This document shows, one piece after another, positions 7,826-15,492 of a stretch of 52,001 nt of DNA; position 1 is the stretch's first letter, and every line of letters starts with the position of its first letter. Origin of the DNA: an uncultured Verrucomicrobia subdivision 3 bacterium (lineage in GTDB: Bacteria; Verrucomicrobiota; Verrucomicrobiia; Limisphaerales; UBA11358); assembly GCA_903936645.1 (NCBI GenBank), contig CAIZWI010000051.1, forward strand, positions 1-52,001, in the 5' to 3' direction. A program made the position numbers and the translations under genes. The notes below the pieces were generated by a model. That model did no database searches, was not told the DNA's origin, and saw only the letters and a list, made by a program, of their open reading frames with translations.

Positions 7826-10800
7826 ATGAAACACGCCTCCCTCGTTGACGATCGGTTGCTCCTGATTCCATTGTGCTTGGGCTTGCTAGCCTCGCCAGCC
7901 TTCGCCCAAACCAATCCTCCCCTTATCAATGCGGTGAGTCCGGTGGCAGGAGCGCCCGGTACCAGCGTTACCATTAATGGTCAAAATTTTAATCCGGTGG
8001 CGGCGAGCAATGTGGTTTATTTTGGCGCCGTGCAGGCGGCGGTAACCTTGGCGAGTACGACCAGTTTAACCGCGAACGTGCCTGCGGGCGCTACTTATGT
8101 GCCGGTTACCGTAACCACTGGCGGGCTGACAGCCTCCTCGGCCTTGCCGTTTCTACCCACCTTCCCAGGCAGCGGTGGCATCTCCAGCGGCTCGCTGGGC
8201 CAGCCGTTTACCCTCCCCACCGGTATTAGTTCCGGCTCTTCGACCGTTGCGGATTTGGACGGGGACGGCCGTCCAGACCTGATTGTGGTCGCGGATGACC
8301 AGCACATTTATATTTACCAAAATATCAGCACCAACCGCCCCTTGGGGACCGCCTCCTTTGCCCCACCGCTGGCCTTGCCCATCCCGGTGCTGCATAATGG
8401 TAACTTCGGCATGATTCAGGCTGTTGACCTCACGGGCGACGGCAAATTGGACCTGGTAACTGCGGATTTCATGAATAGCGAGTTGGTAGTCCTTAAAAAT
8501 GTCAGCACGCCGGGTGGCCTCCTAACCACCAACTCGTTTGCACCGGCAGTGTTTTTCCCCACCGGACCAACGCCCTTTGCCGTGGCGGTGGCCGACTTGG
8601 ACGGTGATGGCAAACCGGAAATTGTCACTGGCGGTGCAGGGAATGCCGTTTGGGTTTTCCGAAATATCAGCACCCCAGGGGTGTTCAACACAAATTCACT
8701 CGCCGCACCGGTCACCTTTACAGTGAAACCCAACATCAAAACCATGGTGCTGGCTGATATGGACGGTGATGGCAAACCCGACATGGTGACGGCCAACAAT
8801 CTCAACGGTGGCAACCAGGCCATGACCATATCCCAAAATCTAAGCACCCCGGGACATCTGCTGTTTGGAACCAATGTGGTCTTTGCGGCGCCCACGGGCA
8901 GTTATGCCGTGGCGGTGGGCGACCTGGATGGCGATGGCAAACTGGATGTAGTCGTGGGATCCCAAAATGCACAAACCATTTCTATTTTCCGGAACACTAG
9001 CAGCCCCGGATCTATTTCGGCGGGTTCATTGGCCCCACGCGTTGATTTCCACACCGGGGGCTGGGCCAATTCGTTAGCCATTGGCGACCTGGATGGCGAT
9101 GGCAAACCCGACATCGCCGTGGTGGAGCAGTTACCCAGCCAAATGGAGATATTCCGCAATACCAGCCACCCTGGCAGCTTTTCCAGCACCGGGCTGGCAA
9201 CCCCGGTCACGTTTGGATCCGGGTATAACCCCATCTCAATCAACCTCGCCGATTTGGATGGGGACGGCCGGCCAGATATCGCCTTTCCCAATGATTACGA
9301 CGGCACCGTAACCTTTTATCAGAACCTGGCGCTGCAAGCCGGACCACCGGCGATTACGCAGCAACCGGCCAGCCAGACCGTCATTTCAGGAAGTCCAGTT
9401 AGTTTCTCCGCCGCCCTAACCGGATCGGGGGCGCTCAGCTGCCAGTGGAATTTCAACGGAACCAATATTATTGATGCCACCAACGCTATCCTTAGTTTGG
9501 CCGCGGTGACCACGGCGGATGCCGGATTTTACCAATTAACAGTGACGAATGCCTATGGCAGCGTCACCAGCACCAAGGCCACACTCACCGTGGTGCTGCC
9601 ACCGAACATCACTCAGCAGCCCCAGAGTCTCACGGTTTTGACCTATAACCCCGCCACCATGAATGTGGGCGTAAATGGAACTGGACCTATTACTTATCAA
9701 TGGCGCAAAAACGGCGCCAATTTAAGCGATGGCGGCAACGTGTCCGGCACCGCCACCCCCCAGTTGACGCTGGCCAGCGTAACCTTGAGTGATGCCGGCA
9801 ATTATGACGTTCTGATCACTACGCCTTACGCTAGTACCAACAGCACCGTGGCCATGTTGACGGTGCCCGAAACCGTGGTCAGCCTGGGCGTTACCAACAC
9901 CCTTTCCGGTGGCCTGATAACCGTGCCGGTTTGGCTGAATGCATTAGGCGTGGAAAACATTTTTAGCGGAAGTATCGGCTATGATCCGGCCAAATTAGTG
10001 CTGCAAAGTGTGCTCTTGGGCCAGGCTGCCACGGGGGCTTATCTGGCCGAGGTGGATTCCCTTACCAACCATGGCCAGGTGGGTTTTGCGATCTATTTTT
10101 CGAGTGTGCTGCCGGCGGGCAACCAACCCGTCGCGCAGTTGGTTTTCCAAGCGCTGCCAGTCACTAATACCGCCATCACGGCGCTGGCTTGGGGCGATGC
10201 CCCCACTACCCGGCAATTGGTGGATGCCAATGCGAATTCGCTGCCCCTCCTGACTCAGGATGGTTCCGTGACCTTGGGACCGGCTGAATATGAGGCGGAT
10301 GTGTACCCTCGATTTGCTGGTGATCATCAATTGAATTTACAGGACTGGCTGGAAATCGGCCGCATGGTGGCCGGCTTGGACACACCGACTAACAGCGATG
10401 AACTGCTGCGGGCGGATTGCGCGCCCCGCAATGCCCCAGACGGAGTATTAACGGTGGCAGATTGGGTGCAGGCAGGTCGTTATGCCCTGGGCCTCGATCC
10501 ACTGACTCTCGTGGGAGCCCCGGGCACCGTGACCATCCAGCCCGTTCCGCTGGGTGGTTTCACCTCCCTAACCCGGACATTGCAAATCGCCTCGGTATCC
10601 AGCTTGCGCGGGCAGTCCGTTTCGGTGCCTGTCCAGTTGGTTTGCACGAATAATGAAAACGCCGCTGGGCTGACCGTCAACTACAACCCGGCCATGTTAA
10701 AACTGACCGGCGTCACCCTGGGTTCCGCCATGGCGGGCGGCCGTTTGAACATCAATACCAACTCGTTACTGGGCAAGGTTGGCCTGGTTCTCGCCCTGCC

Positions 10801-11191
10801 GCCCGGCAGCGCTTTGCCAGTGGGCACCAATCAGGTGGCGGTTCTGCAATTTACGGCCGGAACCAACGCCTGGAGTTCCCAACCCCTCACCTTGGATGGC
10901 AGCCTGGTCAAATTACAAGTGGCCGACAAGTCCGCCGGTGTGCTTTCGGCAAGTTATGTCAACGGTGCGGTCGTGCTTCCACCTGCCCCCGCCTTGCAAG
11001 CGACAGGTTCGGGGAAAAACATTACATTGTCCTGGCCGGTGGGTCAGGGGAATTGGCAAGTTGTCTCCGCCGCCAGTCCAACCGGCCCTTGGCAACCGGT
11101 CGCAGCGCTGATTGCCACCAACGGACTCAACACCGCCGTATCGGTACCCGCCACCAATCATCAACAGTATTTCCGTTTGTTGGGGCAATAA
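7826..11191 (+). CDS. Large secreted FG-GAP propeller protein with Ig, cohesin-like and dockerin-like domains
   Basis: A 1121-residue exported protein. After the signal peptide (1-27, cut after SPAFA) come an IPT/TIG domain (about 33-105) and seven FG-GAP/VCBS repeats (about 135-500), each with a D-x-D/T-G-D-G-x-x-D/E calcium loop. Seven is the number needed for one closed beta-propeller. Next are two Ig-like domains (about 507-590 and 592-680, each with the TxADAGxYxxxVTN-type core), a cohesin-like domain (about 685-820), a dockerin-like pair of helices (about 825-890, with NLQDWLEIGRMVAG and TVADWVQAGRYALG), a second cohesin-like domain (about 900-1045) and a C-terminal module ending FRLLGQ. 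A role in surface binding or adhesion is likely; no catalytic domain is seen. Confidence 0.8.
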   Translation: MKHASLVDDRLLLIPLCLGLLASPAFAQTNPPLINAVSPVAGAPGTSVTINGQNFNPVAASNVVYFGAVQAAVTLASTTSLTANVPAGATYVPVTVTTGGLTASSALPFLPTFPGSGGISSGSLGQPFTLPTGISSGSSTVADLDGDGRPDLIVVADDQHIYIYQNISTNRPLGTASFAPPLALPIPVLHNGNFGMIQAVDLTGDGKLDLVTADFMNSELVVLKNVSTPGGLLTTNSFAPAVFFPTGPTPFAVAVADLDGDGKPEIVTGGAGNAVWVFRNISTPGVFNTNSLAAPVTFTVKPNIKTMVLADMDGDGKPDMVTANNLNGGNQAMTISQNLSTPGHLLFGTNVVFAAPTGSYAVAVGDLDGDGKLDVVVGSQNAQTISIFRNTSSPGSISAGSLAPRVDFHTGGWANSLAIGDLDGDGKPDIAVVEQLPSQMEIFRNTSHPGSFSSTGLATPVTFGSGYNPISINLADLDGDGRPDIAFPNDYDGTVTFYQNLALQAGPPAITQQPASQTVISGSPVSFSAALTGSGALSCQWNFNGTNIIDATNAILSLAAVTTADAGFYQLTVTNAYGSVTSTKATLTVVLPPNITQQPQSLTVLTYNPATMNVGVNGTGPITYQWRKNGANLSDGGNVSGTATPQLTLASVTLSDAGNYDVLITTPYASTNSTVAMLTVPETVVSLGVTNTLSGGLITVPVWLNALGVENIFSGSIGYDPAKLVLQSVLLGQAATGAYLAEVDSLTNHGQVGFAIYFSSVLPAGNQPVAQLVFQALPVTNTAITALAWGDAPTTRQLVDANANSLPLLTQDGSVTLGPAEYEADVYPRFAGDHQLNLQDWLEIGRMVAGLDTPTNSDELLRADCAPRNAPDGVLTVADWVQAGRYALGLDPLTLVGAPGTVTIQPVPLGGFTSLTRTLQIASVSSLRGQSVSVPVQLVCTNNENAAGLTVNYNPAMLKLTGVTLGSAMAGGRLNINTNSLLGKVGLVLALPPGSALPVGTNQVAVLQFTAGTNAWSSQPLTLDGSLVKLQVADKSAGVLSASYVNGAVVLPPAPALQATGSGKNITLSWPVGQGNWQVVSAASPTGPWQPVAALIATNGLNTAVSVPATNHQQYFRLLGQ

Positions 11192-11353
11192 AAAAGCCCC
11201 TCGTAATTTCCCAGGCAACGGGTCACCCGGCTTACGGCAAATCCTTTTGGTTTGCCGATGATCAAAATGTCACTGTTCCGGCCTGAACTTTTGCTAGTAA
11301 TGCTCCCCGCATAAATTATCTTGTCCGCGATGCGGTTCTGCGGAACCGTTCAA

Positions 11354-11374
11354 AACCCGGCCGGCCGCCGGGTT
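11354..11374 (+). promoter_or_regulatory. Hairpin upstream of the ParA-like gene
   Basis: AACCCGG and CCGGGTT form a 7-bp perfect stem with a 7-base loop, ending 28 bp before the ATG at 11403. A smaller stem, CGGTTC/GAACCG, lies at 11333-11348. Together they could terminate transcription from upstream or shape the leader. The T-run after the larger stem is broken (CCATTTT). Confidence 0.3.
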
Positions 11375-11402
11375 CCATTTTAAACAAATTAATAGAAAGA
11401 TT

Positions 11403-12098
11403 ATGACGAACATTCATTTGATTGGCGGCGAAAAGGGCGGCGTGGGCAAATCGCTGGTGGCGCGGGTGCTGGCTCAATATTTTATCGACAAGGCCATTCC
11501 CTTCATGGGTTTTGACACGGACCGCTCCCACGGCTCCCTGCTCCGGTTTTACCACGAATTCGCCAGTTCGGTGGATGTGGATGATTATGGCAGCTTGGAC
11601 ACCATCGTGGAAGCGGCGGCCGAGAACCCCGGCTTGCGGATCCTGGTGGACCTGGCCGCGCAAACCCACGCCCCCATGGTTAAATGGATGGATGAATCCG
11701 GCGTGCTGGAAACCGTCCAGGAATTGGGGCTGAACCTGGCTTACTGGCATGTGATGGATTCGGGCAAGGACTCCACGGATTTGCTGAAAAAGGTACTGGA
11801 CCAGTTCGGCTCCCGCCTTAATTACGTCCTGGTGTTAAACCAAGTTCGCGGCGAGACCTTCGACATTTTTGAAAAGTCCGGTTTGAAGGACCAGGCCCTG
11901 GGATTGAATGCCAAAATCATCACCCTGCGCAAATTGCATGAACCCGTGATCACGAAGATCGACGCGGTCAGCTCCAGTTTTTGGGCGGCCCAAAATCGCA
12001 GCCCCCACGAACCCAACGGCCTGGGCTTGCTTGAGCGGCAGCGCGTGAAAGTCTGGCTGCGCAATGTCTATGACCAACTCGACACGGTCGGAGTTTGA
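11403..12098 (+). CDS. ParA/MinD-like P-loop ATPase
   Basis: A 231-residue cytosolic protein opening with the deviant Walker A motif EKGGVGKS (residues 10-17), in which the first lysine is the signature of ParA/MinD/ArsA-type ATPases. An FDTDRSHGS switch segment (about 38) and LVDLAAQTH (about 83) follow. Such proteins position plasmids, chromosomes or protein complexes, or act as mobilisation-type accessory ATPases. There is no ParB gene or centromere-like repeat nearby, so a partition role is not supported. The next gene starts about 30 bp downstream. A purine-rich AGAAAG lies before the ATG. The precise function is unknown. Confidence 0.75.
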   Translation: MTNIHLIGGEKGGVGKSLVARVLAQYFIDKAIPFMGFDTDRSHGSLLRFYHEFASSVDVDDYGSLDTIVEAAAENPGLRILVDLAAQTHAPMVKWMDESGVLETVQELGLNLAYWHVMDSGKDSTDLLKKVLDQFGSRLNYVLVLNQVRGETFDIFEKSGLKDQALGLNAKIITLRKLHEPVITKIDAVSSSFWAAQNRSPHEPNGLGLLERQRVKVWLRNVYDQLDTVGV

Positions 12099-12128
12099 CC
12101 CGGGGGGTGATTCCGTTTACATGGAGTC

Positions 12129-12620
12129 ATGACGCCGAGCTTTTCCACCATTGACCCGCAGGTGCGGATCGGGCATGTCCATCTTAAAGTGGCCGACCTG
12201 GACCGGGCGCTCGCATTTTGGCACGGCGTCCTGGGTTTTGCCATTACCCAGCGTCTGGGACGGCAGGCGGCCTTTCTCTCGGCGGGCGGATATCACCATC
12301 ACATTGGTTTGAATACTTGGGAAAGTGCTGGGGGGGCTCCGCCGCCCGTCCATGCCACCGGACTCTATCATGTAGCCATCCTTTATCCCACCCGGGCGCT
12401 GCTCGCCGACGCTTTGCGCCGGCTGGTGGCGGCCCGAGTGGAACTGGATGGTGCGGCCGACCATGGCGTCAGCGAGGCCTTGTATTTGCGGGACCCAGAT
12501 CACAATGGGGTGGAACTCTATTGGGACCGGCCGCAGAATCAATGGCCTTACCAAGCCGACGGGACACTGGCAATGCACACCCGCGCCCTGGACTTGGCGG
12601 GATTACTGGCAGAGCACTAA
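12129..12620 (+). CDS. VOC-family (glyoxalase/dioxygenase-like) protein
   Basis: A 163-residue protein with the vicinal-oxygen-chelate fold. The N-terminal module reads IGHVHLKVADLDRALAFWHGVLGF, where the His is a typical metal ligand. The second module has GLYHVAI (His) and LRDPDHNGVELYWDRP (Glu ligand), so a 2-His-1-Glu metal site can be assembled. It most resembles the half-length catechol-dioxygenase-like CatE group, but VOC members also include isomerases and resistance proteins, so the substrate is open. GGAG lies 6-9 nt before the ATG. It may be co-transcribed with the ParA-like gene and the following esterase gene. Confidence 0.8.
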   Translation: MTPSFSTIDPQVRIGHVHLKVADLDRALAFWHGVLGFAITQRLGRQAAFLSAGGYHHHIGLNTWESAGGAPPPVHATGLYHVAILYPTRALLADALRRLVAARVELDGAADHGVSEALYLRDPDHNGVELYWDRPQNQWPYQADGTLAMHTRALDLAGLLAEH

Positions 12621-12632
12621 CCACCCACCGGC

Positions 12633-13376
12633 TTGAACTTGGTATTGATAACAGTTGCCTCGCTGGCCCTCGCCAGCCAAGGGTTGGATGCGCAAGTGAT
12701 GGCGTCCCGGATCGCAACCGGAACCAATGCCTCGCCAGCCGGGCACCAGCCGCTTGTTCCCCCACCCGCTGTGCGGCAGCACTGGGCGGAACGGGTGGAG
12801 TCTTTTCGCTCTGAAACATTCACCCGCGGCCAGGTGGTGTTGCTCGGCGACAGTCTTACCGAAGGCTTCACCCCAGCCCAGTATTTCCCGGGCCGTCCGG
12901 TACTGAACCGGGGCATTAATTCTGATTTGATCGGCAACGGTCTGGACCCGAGGGACAACCGGGGAATACTGCAACGACTGGATTGCGCGGCCATTGATTG
13001 CTCCGCCACCGATATCTTTATTTTGATTGGCATTAATGATTTGGGGGACGGACATGAGCTGGCCGTCATGGAACTGGGCTATCGTGAAATTTTAAAACAA
13101 CTTCACACCTGTGCGCCGGCGGCGCGAATCCATGTGGAATCACTCCTCCCCACGCGCGGGAATTTTGCCCGGCACAACGCCAATATCCGAAACTTCAATG
13201 AGCGCCTGCGCGGCCTGGCCAGCGAAAGGGGGGATGACTACCTGGATTTACACGCCCTCATGCAGGATGACCAGGGCGAGTTAAAACCGGCCTACACCCG
13301 CGAAGGGTTGCATTTGAATGCCGCGGGTTACGCGGTCTGGCAGGCGGCCATCAAAAAAAGGCTGGGCTGGCTTTGA
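12633..13376 (+). CDS. Exported SGNH/GDSL-type hydrolase
   Basis: An approximately 247-residue esterase/acetylhydrolase of the SGNH family. Block I is [11 protein letters not shown] with the nucleophile Ser, block III is [10 protein letters not shown], and block V is [10 protein letters not shown] with the catalytic His. The residue that is normally Asp two or three places before that His is Glu here. A hydrophobic start ending SQGLDA suggests export. No ATG gives a signal peptide, so one of the clustered TTG codons at 12633-12645 is the likely start, and its exact place is uncertain. The likely activity is release of acetyl or acyl groups from carbohydrates or lipids. The gene ends 4 bp before rnhA. 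Confidence 0.75.
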   Translation: MNLVLITVASLALASQGLDAQVMASRIATGTNASPAGHQPLVPPPAVRQHWAERVESFRSETFTRGQVVLLGDSLTEGFTPAQYFPGRPVLNRGINSDLIGNGLDPRDNRGILQRLDCAAIDCSATDIFILIGINDLGDGHELAVMELGYREILKQLHTCAPAARIHVESLLPTRGNFARHNANIRNFNERLRGLASERGDDYLDLHALMQDDQGELKPAYTREGLHLNAAGYAVWQAAIKKRLGWL

Positions 13377-13380
13377 CCTA

Positions 13381-13878
13381 ATGATTCCCCTGCAAAAAGT
13401 TGTCGTCTATACGGATGGCGGTTGCCATGGGAATCCCGGCCCCGGCGGCTGGGCGGCGGTGCTGACCTGTGGCCCGCATCGACGGGAACTCAGCGGTGGT
13501 GTGCCGGCCACCACCAACAACCGCATGGAACTGCAAGCGGCCATCGAAGCGTTTAATATTCTCATCAAACCCTGTGCCGTGGAAGTACACACCGACTCCA
13601 ACTATGTGCGTGACGGCATCACCAAATGGCTCAAAGGCTGGAAACGCAATGGCTGGCGCACCAAAACCAAAGAACCAGTCAAGAACGAGGACCTTTGGCG
13701 GCAACTGGACGAGGCCGCCAGCCGTCACCATGTGGCCTGGCACTGGGTAAAAGGCCATGCGGGCGACGCGGGCAATGAACGCTGCGATCAACTCGCCCAA
13801 CTGGCCATCGCCGCCGTCAAAGCCAAACATGCGAAAGCAGAATTAAACGCGGAATTGGCGAAATTCAATAACGACTAA
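13381..13878 (+). CDS. rnhA: Ribonuclease HI
   Basis: A 165-residue enzyme degrading the RNA strand of RNA-DNA hybrids, for example at replication primers and R-loops. All catalytic carboxylates are present: Asp in [16 protein letters not shown], Glu in NNRMELQAA, Asp in VHTDSNYV and Asp in GNERCDQLA, with the basic handle [11 protein letters not shown] and the WHWVKGHAG loop. Length and motif order match E. coli RNase HI. ATG 13381 is preferred to upstream in-frame codons that lie inside the esterase gene. It follows the esterase stop by 4 bp, so the two are probably translated from one message. Confidence 0.95.
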   Translation: MIPLQKVVVYTDGGCHGNPGPGGWAAVLTCGPHRRELSGGVPATTNNRMELQAAIEAFNILIKPCAVEVHTDSNYVRDGITKWLKGWKRNGWRTKTKEPVKNEDLWRQLDEAASRHHVAWHWVKGHAGDAGNERCDQLAQLAIAAVKAKHAKAELNAELAKFNND

Positions 13879-14104
13879 AAAAGCAGCCAATCCAAAAAAT
13901 TCCCAAATGAGAATTTTGGTGGCCAGCCAGGCGGTTCGCCTGCCGGAAGTGGCACAGCGGCAAACCTGGTAAACTTTCTGATGTTAATTTAATCATACCC
14001 AATTTTTCAAACTGCCATTCCGATTCCAGCGGACGCTGGTTGGGAAATTAAACTTTGGAACGAAACCAGTTGATGAATCGCCGGCCATTCGCCAAAGTAG
14101 GGTG

Positions 14105-14422
14105 ATGGAACCCGAAACCTTCAAAGCCAGCCGCTGGTCCCGGGGAAATTTCCTGTTCCCCACCGTAATTGAAGTCACCGGCAAGGCGGTAATCCGCCAC
14201 AAACGCTCATTTTTCAGCAAGGACGAAATCAGCATCAGCATTACCAAAATCGCCTCGGTGCATATTAAAACCGGATTGGTCTGGTCGGACATTCTGATCG
14301 AATCCAGCGGCGGCAGCGACCCGCTGGCCAGCCATGGACATACCAAAGCCGACGCCCGGCGCATTCGCACCCTCGTGGAGGAAGCGCAAAGAGTACTCGA
14401 AACTGTTGCCGGGAAAATTTAG
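14105..14422 (+). CDS. Small PH-domain-like hypothetical protein
   Basis: A 105-residue soluble protein with a beta-rich pattern (NFLFPTVIEVTGKAVIRHKRSFFSKDEISISITKI) and a C-terminal helix, resembling bacterial PH-like domains of the bPH_2 group. No catalytic motif is seen. GGTG precedes the ATG. A GTG one codon earlier is an alternative start. It converges with the lipocalin gene and overlaps its 3' end by 4 bp. The function is unknown. Confidence 0.6.
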   Translation: MEPETFKASRWSRGNFLFPTVIEVTGKAVIRHKRSFFSKDEISISITKIASVHIKTGLVWSDILIESSGGSDPLASHGHTKADARRIRTLVEEAQRVLETVAGKI

Positions 14423-14994
14423 GACCCTGGCGGTTGCGGTACCCGCACGACCTGATTGGTGTCGTAGCCTTGGGCGGCAATTCTCTGAAGAATTTCCCCA
14501 TAAGTGGCTTCGTCCATCTGCCGCGTGCGGCATAATACCCAAAGCAGATTGCGCCCGGGAGTGGCCACCACCGACCAACGGTATTGCGGGTCCAGTTCCA
14601 AGACCAGATAAGTGGCAGTGAACGGCCAGATAAAACGCACCTTCCATTCGGCGTTCGATTCTTTGTTTACAACCCACGCCACGCCATGCCAACTCTGCTC
14701 AGGCGCGTCAAAAGTTCCCTTTCGAAAAGTAAAAACGTTGTTCATGCGACCATCCGGCCGCATCGAATAGGTGTCGTAAGTCGCCACTTTCCCTTTTTCC
14801 AAAAAATAAGGGATGTTGGCCATGACATACCAATTGCCCAGATACCGATTTAAATCCACATGGGTAACCGTCCGCAGCGGTGGCTGGCTGGTGGCGCAGC
14901 CGGCCATTCCCAACGCAGCGATGAAAAGGCCGCACCAGCGCCAGAGGTTTGGCCAATGGCCGGGTGCAGATTGCCGAAAATAGTTCATGTTCAT
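14419..14994 (-). CDS. blc: Outer-membrane lipocalin lipoprotein (Blc-like)
   Basis: An approximately 191-residue lipocalin. A hydrophobic N-terminus leads to a lipobox (GMAGC), predicting a lipid-anchored protein, as for E. coli Blc. The structurally conserved lipocalin Gly-x-Trp is in LNRYLGNWYVMANIPYFLEKG, and a second conserved stretch (YLVLELDPQYRWSVVATPGRNLLWVLCRT) matches the Blc C-terminal half. Such proteins carry lysophospholipids or other small lipids and help maintain the envelope. ATG 14994 or 14988 may be used. The start lies 5 bp after the stop of the upstream DCC gene, suggesting a two-gene operon. Confidence 0.85.
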   Translation of the reverse strand: MNMNYFRQSAPGHWPNLWRWCGLFIAALGMAGCATSQPPLRTVTHVDLNRYLGNWYVMANIPYFLEKGKVATYDTYSMRPDGRMNNVFTFRKGTFDAPEQSWHGVAWVVNKESNAEWKVRFIWPFTATYLVLELDPQYRWSVVATPGRNLLWVLCRTRQMDEATYGEILQRIAAQGYDTNQVVRVPQPPGS

Positions 14995-14999
14995 TAAAT

Positions 15000-15413
15000 T
15001 TATGGGCGGGGTGTCTTCGTCGAAGGAACGGCACAAGCACCGGTTTCACAGTGACGCCCCAGCAACCGGCCAATCCCCATGCGGTGGCGGGCAAACCATT
15101 CATAACCCAGATCAGCCAGCCAGCGCACGCCCGGCCAGGCAGTGGGAGCCAGCAACCAGCCCAGACCAATGGCCCGGTAAGCCTCGCGAAAGACCGCCAC
15201 CTTCTGGACCATGCGTCCATCGGGAAAGACCCCGTGGATTACCCCCATGAGGGCCGTTTGGGTGGTGCCATACGCCTTGGCATCAAAACCCGGCGCGGTA
15301 ATGTCCTCAAAGGCCAGCCAGCCATGCTGGTTGCGGCTTTGCAGAAAGCTCGCCTCGCGCCGGCAGAGCGGGCATTCACCATCATATAAAAGTTTAAAAC
15401 GCCATTGATTCAT
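15000..15413 (-). CDS. DCC-family thiol-disulfide oxidoreductase-like protein (DUF393)
   Basis: An approximately 137-residue protein with the family signature DGECPLC near residue 10, a D-x-x-C-x-x-C motif. The conserved ALMGVIHGVFPDG and GWLLAPTAWPGVRWLADLGYEWFARHR segments follow. Thioredoxin-like redox activity is proposed for the family, but its role is not settled. ATGs at 15413, 15419 and 15428 are all possible starts, and I favour the one nearest the fold. It precedes the lipocalin gene by 5 bp, so a shared envelope or stress role is plausible. Confidence 0.8.
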   Translation of the reverse strand: MNQWRFKLLYDGECPLCRREASFLQSRNQHGWLAFEDITAPGFDAKAYGTTQTALMGVIHGVFPDGRMVQKVAVFREAYRAIGLGWLLAPTAWPGVRWLADLGYEWFARHRMGIGRLLGRHCETGACAVPSTKTPRP

Positions 15414-15492
15414 CAGCATTGATACCATAGCTCAGTTTCGGGTCTTTGGCGAATTTTAAGCTGCGGCCCCCGCTTAAGTAACTTGAGCAACC

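Noticed and set aside
11182..11200. GGGGC/GCCCC stem at the stop of the large secreted-protein gene as a terminator
   Set aside because: The stem is only 5 bp with an A-rich 9-base loop, and the following sequence is TCGTAATTT, not a T-run.
15451..15480. TTAAGC/GCTTAA inverted repeat after uvrA as a terminator
   Set aside because: The 6-bp stem with a 10-base loop has no T-run on the minus strand.
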